Origin: Fibrobacteraceae bacterium
GTDB taxonomy: Bacteria > Fibrobacterota > Fibrobacteria > Fibrobacterales > Fibrobacteraceae
Assembly: GCA_017625775.1 (NCBI GenBank)
Contig: JAGAKE010000002.1
Location: forward strand, 1-64,000
Direction of reading: 5' to 3'
Length of the DNA: 64,000 nt
This document shows, piece after piece, positions 18,445-26,460 of the stretch; the first letter of the stretch is position 1, and each line of letters begins with the position of its first letter. The translations under genes were made by a program, and so were the position numbers. A model generated the notes under the pieces. That model saw nothing but the letters and a program-made list of their open reading frames with translations, was not told the DNA's origin and did not search any database.

Positions 18445-19214
18445 TGCGAACTTTTTTTCTGTGCGCTTTGCTTGTTATTTCTGCCGTTGCTTCTGAATCA
18501 GGTAGGCTTGCTTATAAGGCAAGTAAATATTTAAACGAAGGAAAATTTGCTTTAGCTTATTCTTCTTATGAAGCATCGCTTTTAGCAAGTCGCAAAGAAT
18601 CGAATCTTCTTGCTGAGGCTCGCATTCTTTTATCAATGGCTCAAATAAGAATTTATAGTTTGGATTTAGATTTCGCTGATTCTTTACTTGTTCAAGTTCG
18701 AACAGATGTTTTAGATTCAAATACGAAATTGGCTTTGTTGCAAGCACGAGTGTCTTTAGAAAATACTCGTGAAAATTTTTCCAAAGCACTAGAGCTTTCA
18801 TCATCTGCTTCTGAAGAACTTTTGAAAAAAGCTCCAGAGACTTTACTTGCTTCTTTTTATTCGGAAAAAGCGTATGCGCTTGCCGCTGAAGGAATGTTAG
18901 ATCAAGCAGAACAAGCATTAGAAATGGTTCGTAAGCAGCTTTCAAAAAAAGACGGTCGCTATATATTAGCCAAAGCTAAAGTTGCAGATATTTCAAAATC
19001 AGCTAATGCAGATTCCTTGTATGTAGAAGCAGAAAAAATTTCTATTGAAGAAAATCGTATTTACAGAACAGCTTCTATTCTTTATTCTCGTGCGTTATTG
19101 GCTGAACGTCTTGGTAAAAGCGATATGGCAAAAGATTTTAGAAAACGCAGCGCTCACGCCTTTGAATTAATGGGGCTTCCAAAGCCGCAAAAACGTTCCT
19201 TAGGGGAAAAGTAA
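18438..19214 (+). CDS. Secreted TPR-like helical protein at the end of the mla operon
   Basis: The 258-residue product has a signal peptide (MRTFFLCALLVISAVASES) and is then almost wholly alpha-helical, with TPR-like spacing (LAYKASKYLNEGKFALAYSSYEASL, AYALAAEGMLDQAEQALEMV). It occupies the place where other genomes encode MlaC or an outer-membrane partner, but resembles neither. GGAGG at 18429 precedes ATG 18438 by 4 bases and ATG 18444 by 10, so the start may be either. The second ATG overlaps the mlaD stop (TAATG). A periplasmic scaffold role with the Mla transporter is possible but unproven. Confidence 0.75.
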   Translation: MVMRTFFLCALLVISAVASESGRLAYKASKYLNEGKFALAYSSYEASLLASRKESNLLAEARILLSMAQIRIYSLDLDFADSLLVQVRTDVLDSNTKLALLQARVSLENTRENFSKALELSSSASEELLKKAPETLLASFYSEKAYALAAEGMLDQAEQALEMVRKQLSKKDGRYILAKAKVADISKSANADSLYVEAEKISIEENRIYRTASILYSRALLAERLGKSDMAKDFRKRSAHAFELMGLPKPQKRSLGEK

Positions 19215-19217
19215 GGC

Positions 19218-20045
19218 TTAAATTTTTGTTTCTGCAGAAGTTACTTCAGAATTTTTTGCTTCGGTTGTATCTGAAGGTTCAGGTTCTTTTTTGATTAAAG
19301 GCAATAAATTTTGGTAAGCTTGCACGGGGTGAATTTTATTTTCTAGAACGCCGTTTATCCAATGCTCAATAATTTTTACAGTATCTGGGGAGGATTCCTC
19401 GCTATAACCAAGAATTCGTTTTGCTCTATTTTTCATGCTACTTTTGAAAGAAGAAAATGCTGGATTTGTACAATCTTCAAGCAAAGTGCTTAAGGCGATT
19501 TCTTTTTGCATAGCGCCAAGTTCAAAAGTTCTATAGATGGTTTTTACATACTGAGGCATCGCGGTATCGCTAGAATTAGCGTAACGCCGCATAACTTGAG
19601 CGGCTTCTTCATTTTGGTGGTAAGGTCCATTAGCCAAACGAATAGCAAAATAAAGAGCTAGTCGCCAATCATCAGGGTAAACTCTAGTCGCTCGGCGCAT
19701 TACTGAATAATCAGAAGTGTCCTTTGATTGAATAGGAACGACTCCGCCAACGAAATAATAAGGTGTGTAAAAAAGACTGTCTAAGCTAGTGGCTAATTCG
19801 CCTACATGACCTAAATAATCGTATTCTTTCCCTGTTAAGTAGCTGTCGCCAAGGTCAATCAAGCCTTTAATCCAAAATAAGCCGGAAGCTGTAGCGTGAT
19901 GCCCCGCTGAGAGAATTTTTACATATTGAGGCTTTGGAAAAAACGAAGTATCAGTTCCTGTATCTGGTAAAGGTTTTAGGAACTTAAAAGCAAGAGCGAT
20001 AACTAAAATCGCTGCCAAAATGATAATTGGGTAAAAAAATCGCAT
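19218..20045 (-). CDS. Membrane-anchored TPR-like protein of unknown function
   Basis: One N-terminal membrane segment (about 5-22) precedes a helical domain. The segments VKILSAGHHATASGLFWIKGLIDLGD, LDSLFYTPYYFVGGVV and YPDDWRLALYFAIRLA recall a group of bacterial TPR proteins in which a 'LLADLYWLR' helix is followed by 'DP.F...Y..GG' repeats. This is resemblance by eye only. The C-terminal 25 residues are acidic and disordered-looking. It is convergent with the mla operon, with only 3 bases between stop codons. Function unknown. Confidence 0.7.
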   Translation of the reverse strand: MRFFYPIIILAAILVIALAFKFLKPLPDTGTDTSFFPKPQYVKILSAGHHATASGLFWIKGLIDLGDSYLTGKEYDYLGHVGELATSLDSLFYTPYYFVGGVVPIQSKDTSDYSVMRRATRVYPDDWRLALYFAIRLANGPYHQNEEAAQVMRRYANSSDTAMPQYVKTIYRTFELGAMQKEIALSTLLEDCTNPAFSSFKSSMKNRAKRILGYSEESSPDTVKIIEHWINGVLENKIHPVQAYQNLLPLIKKEPEPSDTTEAKNSEVTSAETKI

Positions 20046-20240
20046 TCTTTTACAAATATATCATTTTCAAACGCATTTGCTATTCCAATTTACTATGAGA
20101 AATGGATTATCTAAAATAAAAAAACTTAAAATGTTATCATTTTCTTACAAAAAGATTTCCGTTAGAAATTACAAGGAAAGTTAAAACAAATAAAAAAAAT
20201 ATTTACAAGATAGTCTTTTTTTTTTAAACTTGGGGGCACT

Positions 20241-21836
20241 ATGACAAAAGCTAAATTTATCAAATTAATCATTGCTTCAATCCTTGCGATTGCTGCCCTT
20301 TTTGTCCCATACGAAGCTCTTGGTGTCGATGGGGCAAATACTTTGAATCCTATTGAAATTCGTGTCATTGCTATTTTCGTAATGGCAGCCCTTTTCTGGA
20401 TTCTTCAACCATTTCCAATTTGGTCAACATCAGTATTAGTAATTGTTCTGATGATATTGACTGTTTCAGATTCATCTTTGGCTATGTTTAAAGTTGAAGG
20501 TGTTAAAGCGGTTAGCCATAAAGACATTATGGGAACTTTTGCTAACCCTATCATTATGCTTTTCCTTGGCGGATTCTTCCTTGCTGCAGCAGCGACAAAG
20601 TATCGCTTGGATTTGAACTTGGCTAGAGTTCTTTTAAAGCCATTTGGTAAGAACCCTAAATTAGTTCTTTTGGGCTTAATGATGATTACGGCTGTGTTCT
20701 CTATGTTTATGAGTAATACAGCTACTGCCGCAATGATGCTTGCTATTTTGGCTCCAGTATTAAAACTTTTTGACCCAGATGACCGTGGTAAAGCTGCTTT
20801 TGCATTAGCGATTCCTCTTGGTGCAAATATTGGTGGTATGGGAACTCCTATTGGAACGCCTCCTAACGCTATAGCTCTTGGTGCTTTGAATGAAGCTGGT
20901 TTCCAGGTTTCTTTTGGTCAATGGATGATGTTTGGTGTTCCGTATGTAATTATTCTTATGGCTATTGCTTGGGTTCTTCTCATGAAAATTTACCCAATCA
21001 AAATGAAAGAAATGATTTTGAAAATTGAAGGGGCTGATAAGTTTGATACAAGTCCACGTGCTATCATTGTTTATGTTGTATTTGCTCTTTGCGTTGTTTT
21101 GTGGGTCACAGGTAAAAACGTTCACGGCATCAACGATAATGCTATCGCAATGATTCCAATGGCAGTTTTTGCATTGACTGGTATTATTACGAAAAAAGAT
21201 TTGAATGAAATGAGCTGGGATGTTTTATGGCTTGTAGCAGGTGGTTTTGCTCTTGGTGTTGGTCTTCAGAAAACGGGTCTTGCAGCACATTTGATTGGTT
21301 CTATTCCGTTTGATCAATGGTCCCCAATGGTTCTTATGGTTGGTTGTGGCTTGATTTGCTTGTTGATGGCTAACTTTATGAGTCATACTTCTACAGCAAG
21401 TTTGCTTGTGCCAATTCTTGCTGCTGTAGGTGTTGCTTGTGCTGATACTTTGGCTCCAATTGGTGGCGTAACGGCTCTTCTCGTTGCGGTTGCTTTTGCT
21501 AGTTCTCTTGGTATGAGCCTTCCGATTTCAACACCACCAAATGCTATGGCTCATGCAACTGGTTATACCGATACCGCTGGTATGGCTAAGACTGGTATTA
21601 TTATGGGTGTTGTTGGCCTTATTATTGCTTATGTAATGATGTTCTTCCTTGCAAAAATCAATTTCTTTGGAGACGAAACTATTAAGAAACCTGAAACGGT
21701 TGCTGCAAAACCAGCTGTTGAGCAAGTAGTTTCTGAAGCGCCGAAACCAGTGCCTCAAGATACAGTAGTTCCTGCTCCTGCGAATGTGGAATTGCCTGCA
21801 GCAAATGCAGAAGTTCCGGCTCCAGCAGCTAAATAA
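20241..21836 (+). CDS. SLC13/DASS-family anion (dicarboxylate or sulfate) transporter
   Basis: This is a sodium-coupled or exchange-type inner-membrane transporter for dicarboxylates, citrate or sulfate. The paired re-entrant motifs are clear: MSNTATAAMM and GTPIGTPPNAIALG in the first half, MSHTSTASLL and SLPISTPPNAMAHATG in the second. About 11-12 membrane helices are seen. The second SNT motif reads SHT, which may alter Na+ or substrate binding. A Pro/Ala/Val-rich tail of about 55 residues follows the last helix and is unusual for the family. A succinate or fumarate substrate would suit the organism, but this cannot be read from the sequence. Confidence 0.9.
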   Translation: MTKAKFIKLIIASILAIAALFVPYEALGVDGANTLNPIEIRVIAIFVMAALFWILQPFPIWSTSVLVIVLMILTVSDSSLAMFKVEGVKAVSHKDIMGTFANPIIMLFLGGFFLAAAATKYRLDLNLARVLLKPFGKNPKLVLLGLMMITAVFSMFMSNTATAAMMLAILAPVLKLFDPDDRGKAAFALAIPLGANIGGMGTPIGTPPNAIALGALNEAGFQVSFGQWMMFGVPYVIILMAIAWVLLMKIYPIKMKEMILKIEGADKFDTSPRAIIVYVVFALCVVLWVTGKNVHGINDNAIAMIPMAVFALTGIITKKDLNEMSWDVLWLVAGGFALGVGLQKTGLAAHLIGSIPFDQWSPMVLMVGCGLICLLMANFMSHTSTASLLVPILAAVGVACADTLAPIGGVTALLVAVAFASSLGMSLPISTPPNAMAHATGYTDTAGMAKTGIIMGVVGLIIAYVMMFFLAKINFFGDETIKKPETVAAKPAVEQVVSEAPKPVPQDTVVPAPANVELPAANAEVPAPAAK

Positions 21837-21856
21837 AATTTCCTTTTTAAGAGCGA

Positions 21857-21894
21857 AAACACCTCGAAAGTTTCACATTCGAGGTGTTTTTATT
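21857..21894 (+). terminator. Intrinsic terminator after the SLC13 transporter
   Basis: AACACCTCGAA pairs with TTCGAGGTGTT around a 9-base loop and is followed by TTTATTTT. Confidence 0.85.
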
Positions 21895-21896
21895 TT

Positions 21897-21917
21897 CCCG
21901 CCGGCGTAGCCGGCGGG
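21897..21917. repeat. GC-rich perfect palindrome with 3-base loop
   Basis: CCCGCCGGC, loop GTA, GCCGGCGGG form a 9-bp stem, followed after ACTTA by eight T. It lies 3 bases after another terminator, so it is a second, redundant terminator or a dispersed palindromic element. Its all-GC stem stands out in this AT-rich sequence. Confidence 0.6.
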
Positions 21918-21987
21918 ACTTATTTTTTTTCAATAAACAAAAGAATAAAAATAAACTTTATGAAGAAAATAAATATAAATATGAATT

Positions 21988-23382
21988 ATGGATATTTTAG
22001 AATCGTTTCCAATCAAAATTGATCGCCTAAAAAAAGCGTATTTTTCATCTGCGGAACGAAGAATTTTCCTAAAAAAGGGAGAATGTCTTCTTCGGGAGGG
22101 AGATGCAAATCAAAGATTATTCCTTGTAATTTCAGGCTCCTTGGTCGGACGCCAGGCCTTAAATACACCAGGTTCAGAAGAAGAACGTTATATAGATGTA
22201 TTGTTCGCTGGCCCAGATGATTTTATTGGTGTATATAGTTTCTTTTCTGCATCTTATACGAGTTTAATGACTTTACTTGCCGTAGAAGATTGTGAAATAG
22301 CTTATGTTGAAAATGGAATGGACGCAATTGAACCAGAAAAATATGGAACTTTTGTAGAACAATTTATGCCAATTATGATTCGCGAAATGGCTCTCCGTTA
22401 TCAACGTTTAGTAGAACAGGGAAAAGAAAAAGAAGCAACTCTTTATCGGTTAAATCGTTTGGAAACCGCGGCAACGCTTGGGCAACTTGCTGCCGGGCTT
22501 TCGCATGAATTAAATAATGCTGTTGGTGTTTTAACTCGAAAAACGGAATACATCAATAATTTTATAGATAAAGCCATTTTGTCAATCACTCCAGAAAATC
22601 ATGCATTATTTAAATTGGGTGAAAATTGTGATAGAATTTTATCGAGTGGAGAATTAAGAAAAATAAGTCGTGAGTACGAAACTCGATTTCAGTTGTCAGC
22701 GACGCAGGCAAAAACCCTAGCAAAAATTGCCCCAACAGAAGAAATACTTGCAAATCTTGGAAAAAATTTCCCGCAGGAAATAGATGAACGTTCTATGTAT
22801 TGGATTTTAGGACACGATTTGCACGACATGAAATTAGCAGCAGAGCACGCCGCTGGAATTGTTCGTTCTGTGCGAATTTTAGGCGGTTCGCATTTTAAGC
22901 GAGAACCTGGAATTAGTGTTTATAAGTCTTTTGAAGGTGCGATTGCTTTATTAAAGCAGAATTTAAAGGGTATTTCCTTATTCACAGATTTCAAAGAAGA
23001 GTATAGAAATCTTGAAATGTATGCCGATCGAACAGAGCTTGCTCAAATATGGGTAAACTTAATCAAAAATGCAACGGACGCATTAAAGGAAGCAAAAACA
23101 GAAAATCCAGAAATTCATGTTTCTTACTATTCAAAGGGGGCTTATCTCGTAGCAGAAATCAAAGATAATGGTCCAGGAGTGCCGCAAGAATTACAAGAAA
23201 AAATTTTCCAACCGGATTTCACTACAAAAAAGAACGGACTTTCATTTGGTTTAGGGTTAGGATTAACCATTGTGAAACGATTAGTTGATAGTTATTATGG
23301 TGAAATAATTATTGACTCTGAACCGAAAAAAACTATTTTCAAAGTAAAACTTCTTCTAGGAGATAATTATGGCAAAAATTAA
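21988..23382 (+). CDS. Soluble histidine kinase with N-terminal cyclic-nucleotide-binding domain
   Basis: Residues about 20-140 look like a cNMP-binding/Crp-type sensor fold (FLKKGECLLREGDANQRLFLVISGSL). A histidine kinase with H-box AGLSHELNNAVG (His173) follows. The ATPase domain has N-box IWVNLIKNATDAL, G1 DNGPGVP and G2 GLGLGL. No membrane segment is present, so it senses something in the cytoplasm. An insert of about 90 residues separates the H-box from the second dimerisation helix. The gene overlaps the receiver gene that follows by 14 bases, marking them as a pair. Whether it binds cAMP or another ligand is unknown. Confidence 0.88.
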   Translation: MDILESFPIKIDRLKKAYFSSAERRIFLKKGECLLREGDANQRLFLVISGSLVGRQALNTPGSEEERYIDVLFAGPDDFIGVYSFFSASYTSLMTLLAVEDCEIAYVENGMDAIEPEKYGTFVEQFMPIMIREMALRYQRLVEQGKEKEATLYRLNRLETAATLGQLAAGLSHELNNAVGVLTRKTEYINNFIDKAILSITPENHALFKLGENCDRILSSGELRKISREYETRFQLSATQAKTLAKIAPTEEILANLGKNFPQEIDERSMYWILGHDLHDMKLAAEHAAGIVRSVRILGGSHFKREPGISVYKSFEGAIALLKQNLKGISLFTDFKEEYRNLEMYADRTELAQIWVNLIKNATDALKEAKTENPEIHVSYYSKGAYLVAEIKDNGPGVPQELQEKIFQPDFTTKKNGLSFGLGLGLTIVKRLVDSYYGEIIIDSEPKKTIFKVKLLLGDNYGKN

Positions 23383-23851
23383 TATTCTCTGTGTAGATGA
23401 TCAACCTGAGGTTTTGGAAACCATAACCCGCGATCTTCAACCTTTAGAAAATTTCTTCCAAATTGAAACGGCAGATTCTGTACAAGATGCGAAGGCTTTG
23501 CTTCAGGAATTGGATGGGAAAAGTATTAAGGTTGGTCTTGTGATTTCTGATCATGTAATGCCCGGTGAGGAAACGGGTGTAGATTTATTGCGTTTTGTTG
23601 ATAACGATATTCGATTTGCTAAAACGCGTAAAATTCTATTGACTGGTCAAGCAGGGCATACCGATACAATCCGTGCTATTAACGAGGCTCATATTGATAA
23701 TTATTTTGATAAGCCTTGGGATGCCGCCGAATTGCTAAAAGCAGCTAAAAAGCTATTGTCTAAATATGTTTTAGATTCTGGCTTAGATTACGAAGATTAC
23801 ATGAAAGTTCTTGATTTAGATGAACTTTTGAAATCTTTGAAAAAAGGCTAG
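23369..23851 (+). CDS. Single-domain response regulator
   Basis: A receiver domain has acidic residues at CVDDQ, phospho-acceptor Asp61 in VISDHVMPGE, Thr in LLTGQ and Lys in FDKPWD. After it come only about 35 residues (LDYEDYMKVLDLDELLKSL), with no DNA-binding or enzymatic domain. The LxTGxA and DKPW pattern is typical of receivers paired with cNMP or HD-GYP systems. AGGAG precedes the ATG within the end of the kinase gene. Output is presumably by protein contact. Confidence 0.9.
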   Translation: MAKINILCVDDQPEVLETITRDLQPLENFFQIETADSVQDAKALLQELDGKSIKVGLVISDHVMPGEETGVDLLRFVDNDIRFAKTRKILLTGQAGHTDTIRAINEAHIDNYFDKPWDAAELLKAAKKLLSKYVLDSGLDYEDYMKVLDLDELLKSLKKG

Positions 23852-23867
23852 TTTTTAATTTTTAACG

Positions 23868-23908
23868 AAACAGGGGCTAAATCAATTATCTAGCTCCTGT
23901 TTTTATTT
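23868..23908 (+). terminator. Intrinsic terminator after the kinase/receiver pair
   Basis: AACAGGGGCTA pairs with TAGCTCCTGTT (one G-T pair) and is followed by TTTATTTT. Confidence 0.75.
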
Positions 23909-23960
23909 TGTAAGAAAGAAAACAAAAGCGTTTTTTATTTAAAAATCTTATATTTAATGT

Positions 23961-24407
23961 ATGATTTGTCCATATTGTAAAAATGATGAAAACAAAGTTG
24001 TAGATAGCCGCATGAGTGGTCTTTCTATTCGAAGACGCCGAGAATGTTTAACTTGCGGGCGTCGTTTTACAACGTATGAATATGTTGAAACGGTTTCTTT
24101 GACGGTTATAAAAAGAGATAATCGTCGTGAACCATTTCAAAGGGATAAATTGTTAAATGGTATTCTGACTTCTTGTAAAAAACGTCCAGTGAGTATGGAA
24201 ACCATTAACGAGGTTGTCGATAGCGTAGAAAACGAACTTTTTGCGTTAGAATCGCAAGAAGTTAGTTATGACCAAATTGGCAACATTGTAATGAAAAAAC
24301 TTCAGAATATAGATCCTGTTGCTTATGTTCGTTTTGCTTCAGTTTATAGAAAATTTGAAGAAGTTGGCGAATTTGTAGAACAGGTTCTAATGTTGAAGAA
24401 GCCTTAA
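23961..24407 (+). CDS. nrdR: Transcriptional repressor NrdR
   Basis: NrdR represses ribonucleotide reductase genes in response to ATP/dATP. The zinc ribbon has CPYC and CLTC (MICPYCKND to CLTCGRRFTTYE), and an ATP-cone follows (about 48-138: VIKRDNRREPFQRDKLLNGI, VAYVRFASVYRKF). The 148-residue length is standard. TATATT lies about 7 bases upstream and no ribosome site is visible, so a very short or leaderless transcript is possible. Its stop shares the tetramer TTAA with the stop of the convergent sigma factor gene. Confidence 0.95.
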   Translation: MICPYCKNDENKVVDSRMSGLSIRRRRECLTCGRRFTTYEYVETVSLTVIKRDNRREPFQRDKLLNGILTSCKKRPVSMETINEVVDSVENELFALESQEVSYDQIGNIVMKKLQNIDPVAYVRFASVYRKFEEVGEFVEQVLMLKKP

Positions 24408-25237
24408 AGAATCTTTTCTGGTTTGTCTGCTAACGCATAAAAAGCGTTAATTTCTGTGTTATAATGCCCATCATCGTTTAATTGAGTGATTCGCTTAATG
24501 CCCTGATCTCGTAATTGTCTAATTCTTTCTCGGGAAAGTCCCATGCTTTCACTTATTTCTCGGATGTTTTGAGAAACATCTTTTTCGCCGGAAGTTCCGT
24601 ATAGTCGCCTCAAAACATCGCTTTCTCTAGGTGGTAGCTTTTTAAATAATTTCTTAAGAAAAAGATTTAGATTTTCTTTTTCGTGACTAGCCTGGGCTGT
24701 TTCTTCTGATGGGTCTGAAAGAATTTCACTTAGTTGAGTCGAGTTTTCATTGAGAATACTTTTATCAAGAGATACATTTCCATCAGTAAGTTGCAGAAGT
24801 TTTTGAATCTCTTCTGTAAGAGGGTTTCCTTCACGATTATTTCTTAGGCTTTGCCTAAGTTTTAAATTCTGATTAGCTGGTAAGCGAACTAAGTTTCCCT
24901 GTTCATTAACAGCTCTGGTGATGTACGCTCGAATCCACCAAACCGCGTAAGTAATAAACTTAAGACCTCGCGTGTAATCAAAAGATTGTATTGCTCGGAT
25001 AAGTCCTATGGTACCTTCGGCTACGAGGTCAGAGGTGGATAGGTGAGCGTAACTATATTCTTTAGCTACACTAATGACGAACTTCATGTTCGCTTCTACG
25101 AGTTTATCTTTTGCCTTTTTGTTTCCTTGGGAAATGAGGTGGAAGAGTTCCTTTTCCTCATCAATAGAGAGTGGCTCAATGTTGTGAATCTTGCTCTTGA
25201 GCCAAGTGATGTCCTCATTAGGTATTTGATGCGTCAT
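24404..25237 (-). CDS. Short RNA polymerase sigma-70 factor (RpoD-like, no region 1.1)
   Basis: The 277-residue protein has region 2 (DKLVEANMKFVISVAKEY, DLVAEGTIGLIRAIQSFDYTRG, TYAVWWIRAYITRAV), a region 3, and region 4 (LPPRESDVLRRLYG, MGLSRERIRQLRDQGIKRI). It lacks the large region 1.1 and so resembles the short RpoD-like sigma factors of Bacteroidota or group 2 alternative factors. Several usually conserved positions differ (EGTIGL for EGNLGL, RAYITRAV for RQAITRAI), which fits an alternative sigma. About 25 residues follow region 4. It is monocistronic with a promoter visible upstream. Confidence 0.9.
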   Translation of the reverse strand: MTHQIPNEDITWLKSKIHNIEPLSIDEEKELFHLISQGNKKAKDKLVEANMKFVISVAKEYSYAHLSTSDLVAEGTIGLIRAIQSFDYTRGLKFITYAVWWIRAYITRAVNEQGNLVRLPANQNLKLRQSLRNNREGNPLTEEIQKLLQLTDGNVSLDKSILNENSTQLSEILSDPSEETAQASHEKENLNLFLKKLFKKLPPRESDVLRRLYGTSGEKDVSQNIREISESMGLSRERIRQLRDQGIKRITQLNDDGHYNTEINAFYALADKPEKIL

Positions 25238-25274
25238 AGCATACCTGTAATTTTTTTTCTAACTTGTGTTACAG

Positions 25275-25302
25275 ATGATATAACAATCCAAAATCACTGC
25301 AA
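25275..25302 (-). promoter_or_regulatory. Candidate sigma-70 promoter for the sigma factor gene
   Basis: On the minus strand, TTGCAG (25302-25297) is followed after 16 bases by TATCAT (25280-25275), about 37 bases before the ATG. The same -10 hexamer occurs in the tRNA-Val promoter. Confidence 0.5.
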
Positions 25303-25349
25303 CAATAGTTGATTGTAAAAAAAATACAAGTTTTTTTTAGGTTTGGGTT

Positions 25350-26303
25350 ATGATAAATGATTTTTTTTCATTTTTACAAAAAAGTGCTGAAAAACGCCAA
25401 AATTTGCAAAAATTCACCAATGCTTTACGATTGGTGAATGGGGGTGCTGATGGGTTTCCTGGGTTTACTTTAGATCAATATGGAACTCATTTTCAGGTTC
25501 AGTTTTTTTCTGAAAAATTGTTGGCTCAAGAAAATCAAATATGTGAAGAAATACAGAGACTTTTTTCGCCTGAATACCTGGTGGTAAAGTATCGATTATC
25601 TCCTTCTGGAAAAGATTTAGAGCATCCTGAATTTCGGGTAGTTTGTGGCTTAAATCCAGAAACTATTGTACAAGAAGGAAATTGTCTTTTTCAAGTGAAT
25701 CTTGAAGATACAGTGAATCCTGGTTTGTTTTTAGATATGCGTGAAATTCGAGAGGATATTGAAAGGCGTTCTTCCGGAGCCAAAGTTTTGAATTTGTTTA
25801 GTTACACTTGTAGCTTTGGAGTTCACGCTAGAGTTGGGGGTGCTTCTATGGCGGTGAATGTAGATATTAGCGGGAAAATTTTAGAAAAGGGGCGGGAAAA
25901 TTACAAATTAAATGGTTTAGAATGTTTACCTGGAGAATTTTTTAAAGGAAACGCTTTTGAATATTTGGCTTGGGCAAAAAAACGAGAAAAAAAATTTGAT
26001 GTGGTTGTTCTAGATCCACCGAGTTTTGCAAGATTTAAGGGGTTTTCTTTTAATGTGCGTCAGGATTTAGATTCGCTTGTAAAATCCTCGGCATCGATAC
26101 TTTCTCTAGGTGGATTATTAATGGTGAGCTCTAATTATAGTGGATTTAGTTTAGATTCTTTTTCTGAAAAAATTTTGCAAGATGTTCAGGAAACTGCTAG
26201 TTGTGCTAAAGTGTTGTGGAAACGTTCTCAGGCAAGTGATTTTGTGGGAAGTGGGCAAAGCAAGGATTCTAGTCTTTGCGCTACTTTAGTTCAAGTAGGT
26301 TGA
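25350..26303 (+). CDS. RlmI-like class I SAM-dependent (rRNA cytosine) methyltransferase
   Basis: The protein has the layout of RlmI/RlmK enzymes that methylate 23S rRNA. An N-terminal part (FTNALRLVNGGADGFPGFTLDQYG) precedes a Rossmann domain (VNPGLFLDMREIRE, VLNLFSYTCSFGVHA for SAM binding, VVLDPPSFAR as catalytic motif IV). The usual N-terminal PUA domain looks shortened or missing, since only about 25 residues precede the ALRLVNGGADG motif. It is divergent from the sigma factor gene. Confidence 0.85.
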   Translation: MINDFFSFLQKSAEKRQNLQKFTNALRLVNGGADGFPGFTLDQYGTHFQVQFFSEKLLAQENQICEEIQRLFSPEYLVVKYRLSPSGKDLEHPEFRVVCGLNPETIVQEGNCLFQVNLEDTVNPGLFLDMREIREDIERRSSGAKVLNLFSYTCSFGVHARVGGASMAVNVDISGKILEKGRENYKLNGLECLPGEFFKGNAFEYLAWAKKREKKFDVVVLDPPSFARFKGFSFNVRQDLDSLVKSSASILSLGGLLMVSSNYSGFSLDSFSEKILQDVQETASCAKVLWKRSQASDFVGSGQSKDSSLCATLVQVG

Positions 26304-26360
26304 ATTTTATGATTTTTTTTTCTGGCAAGTTGGTCAAAATACTTATTGAAATGTGAAAAT

Positions 26361-26385
26361 CCCGCGGCTCCCTTGGAGCCGCGGG
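26361..26385. terminator. GC-rich palindrome between convergent genes, probable bidirectional terminator
   Basis: CCCGCGGCTCC, loop CTT, GGAGCCGCGGG form a perfect 11-bp stem. On the plus strand no T tract follows, and on the minus strand only ATTTT does, so terminator function is uncertain. It lies between the methyltransferase gene and the convergent lipoprotein gene. Confidence 0.5.
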
Positions 26386-26460
26386 AAAAGAAAAACTGTT
26401 GATTTTTATTTAGAAATTTGCAAAACGTAAAAATGAAGATGAAGTATTCAAAAAAAATTT

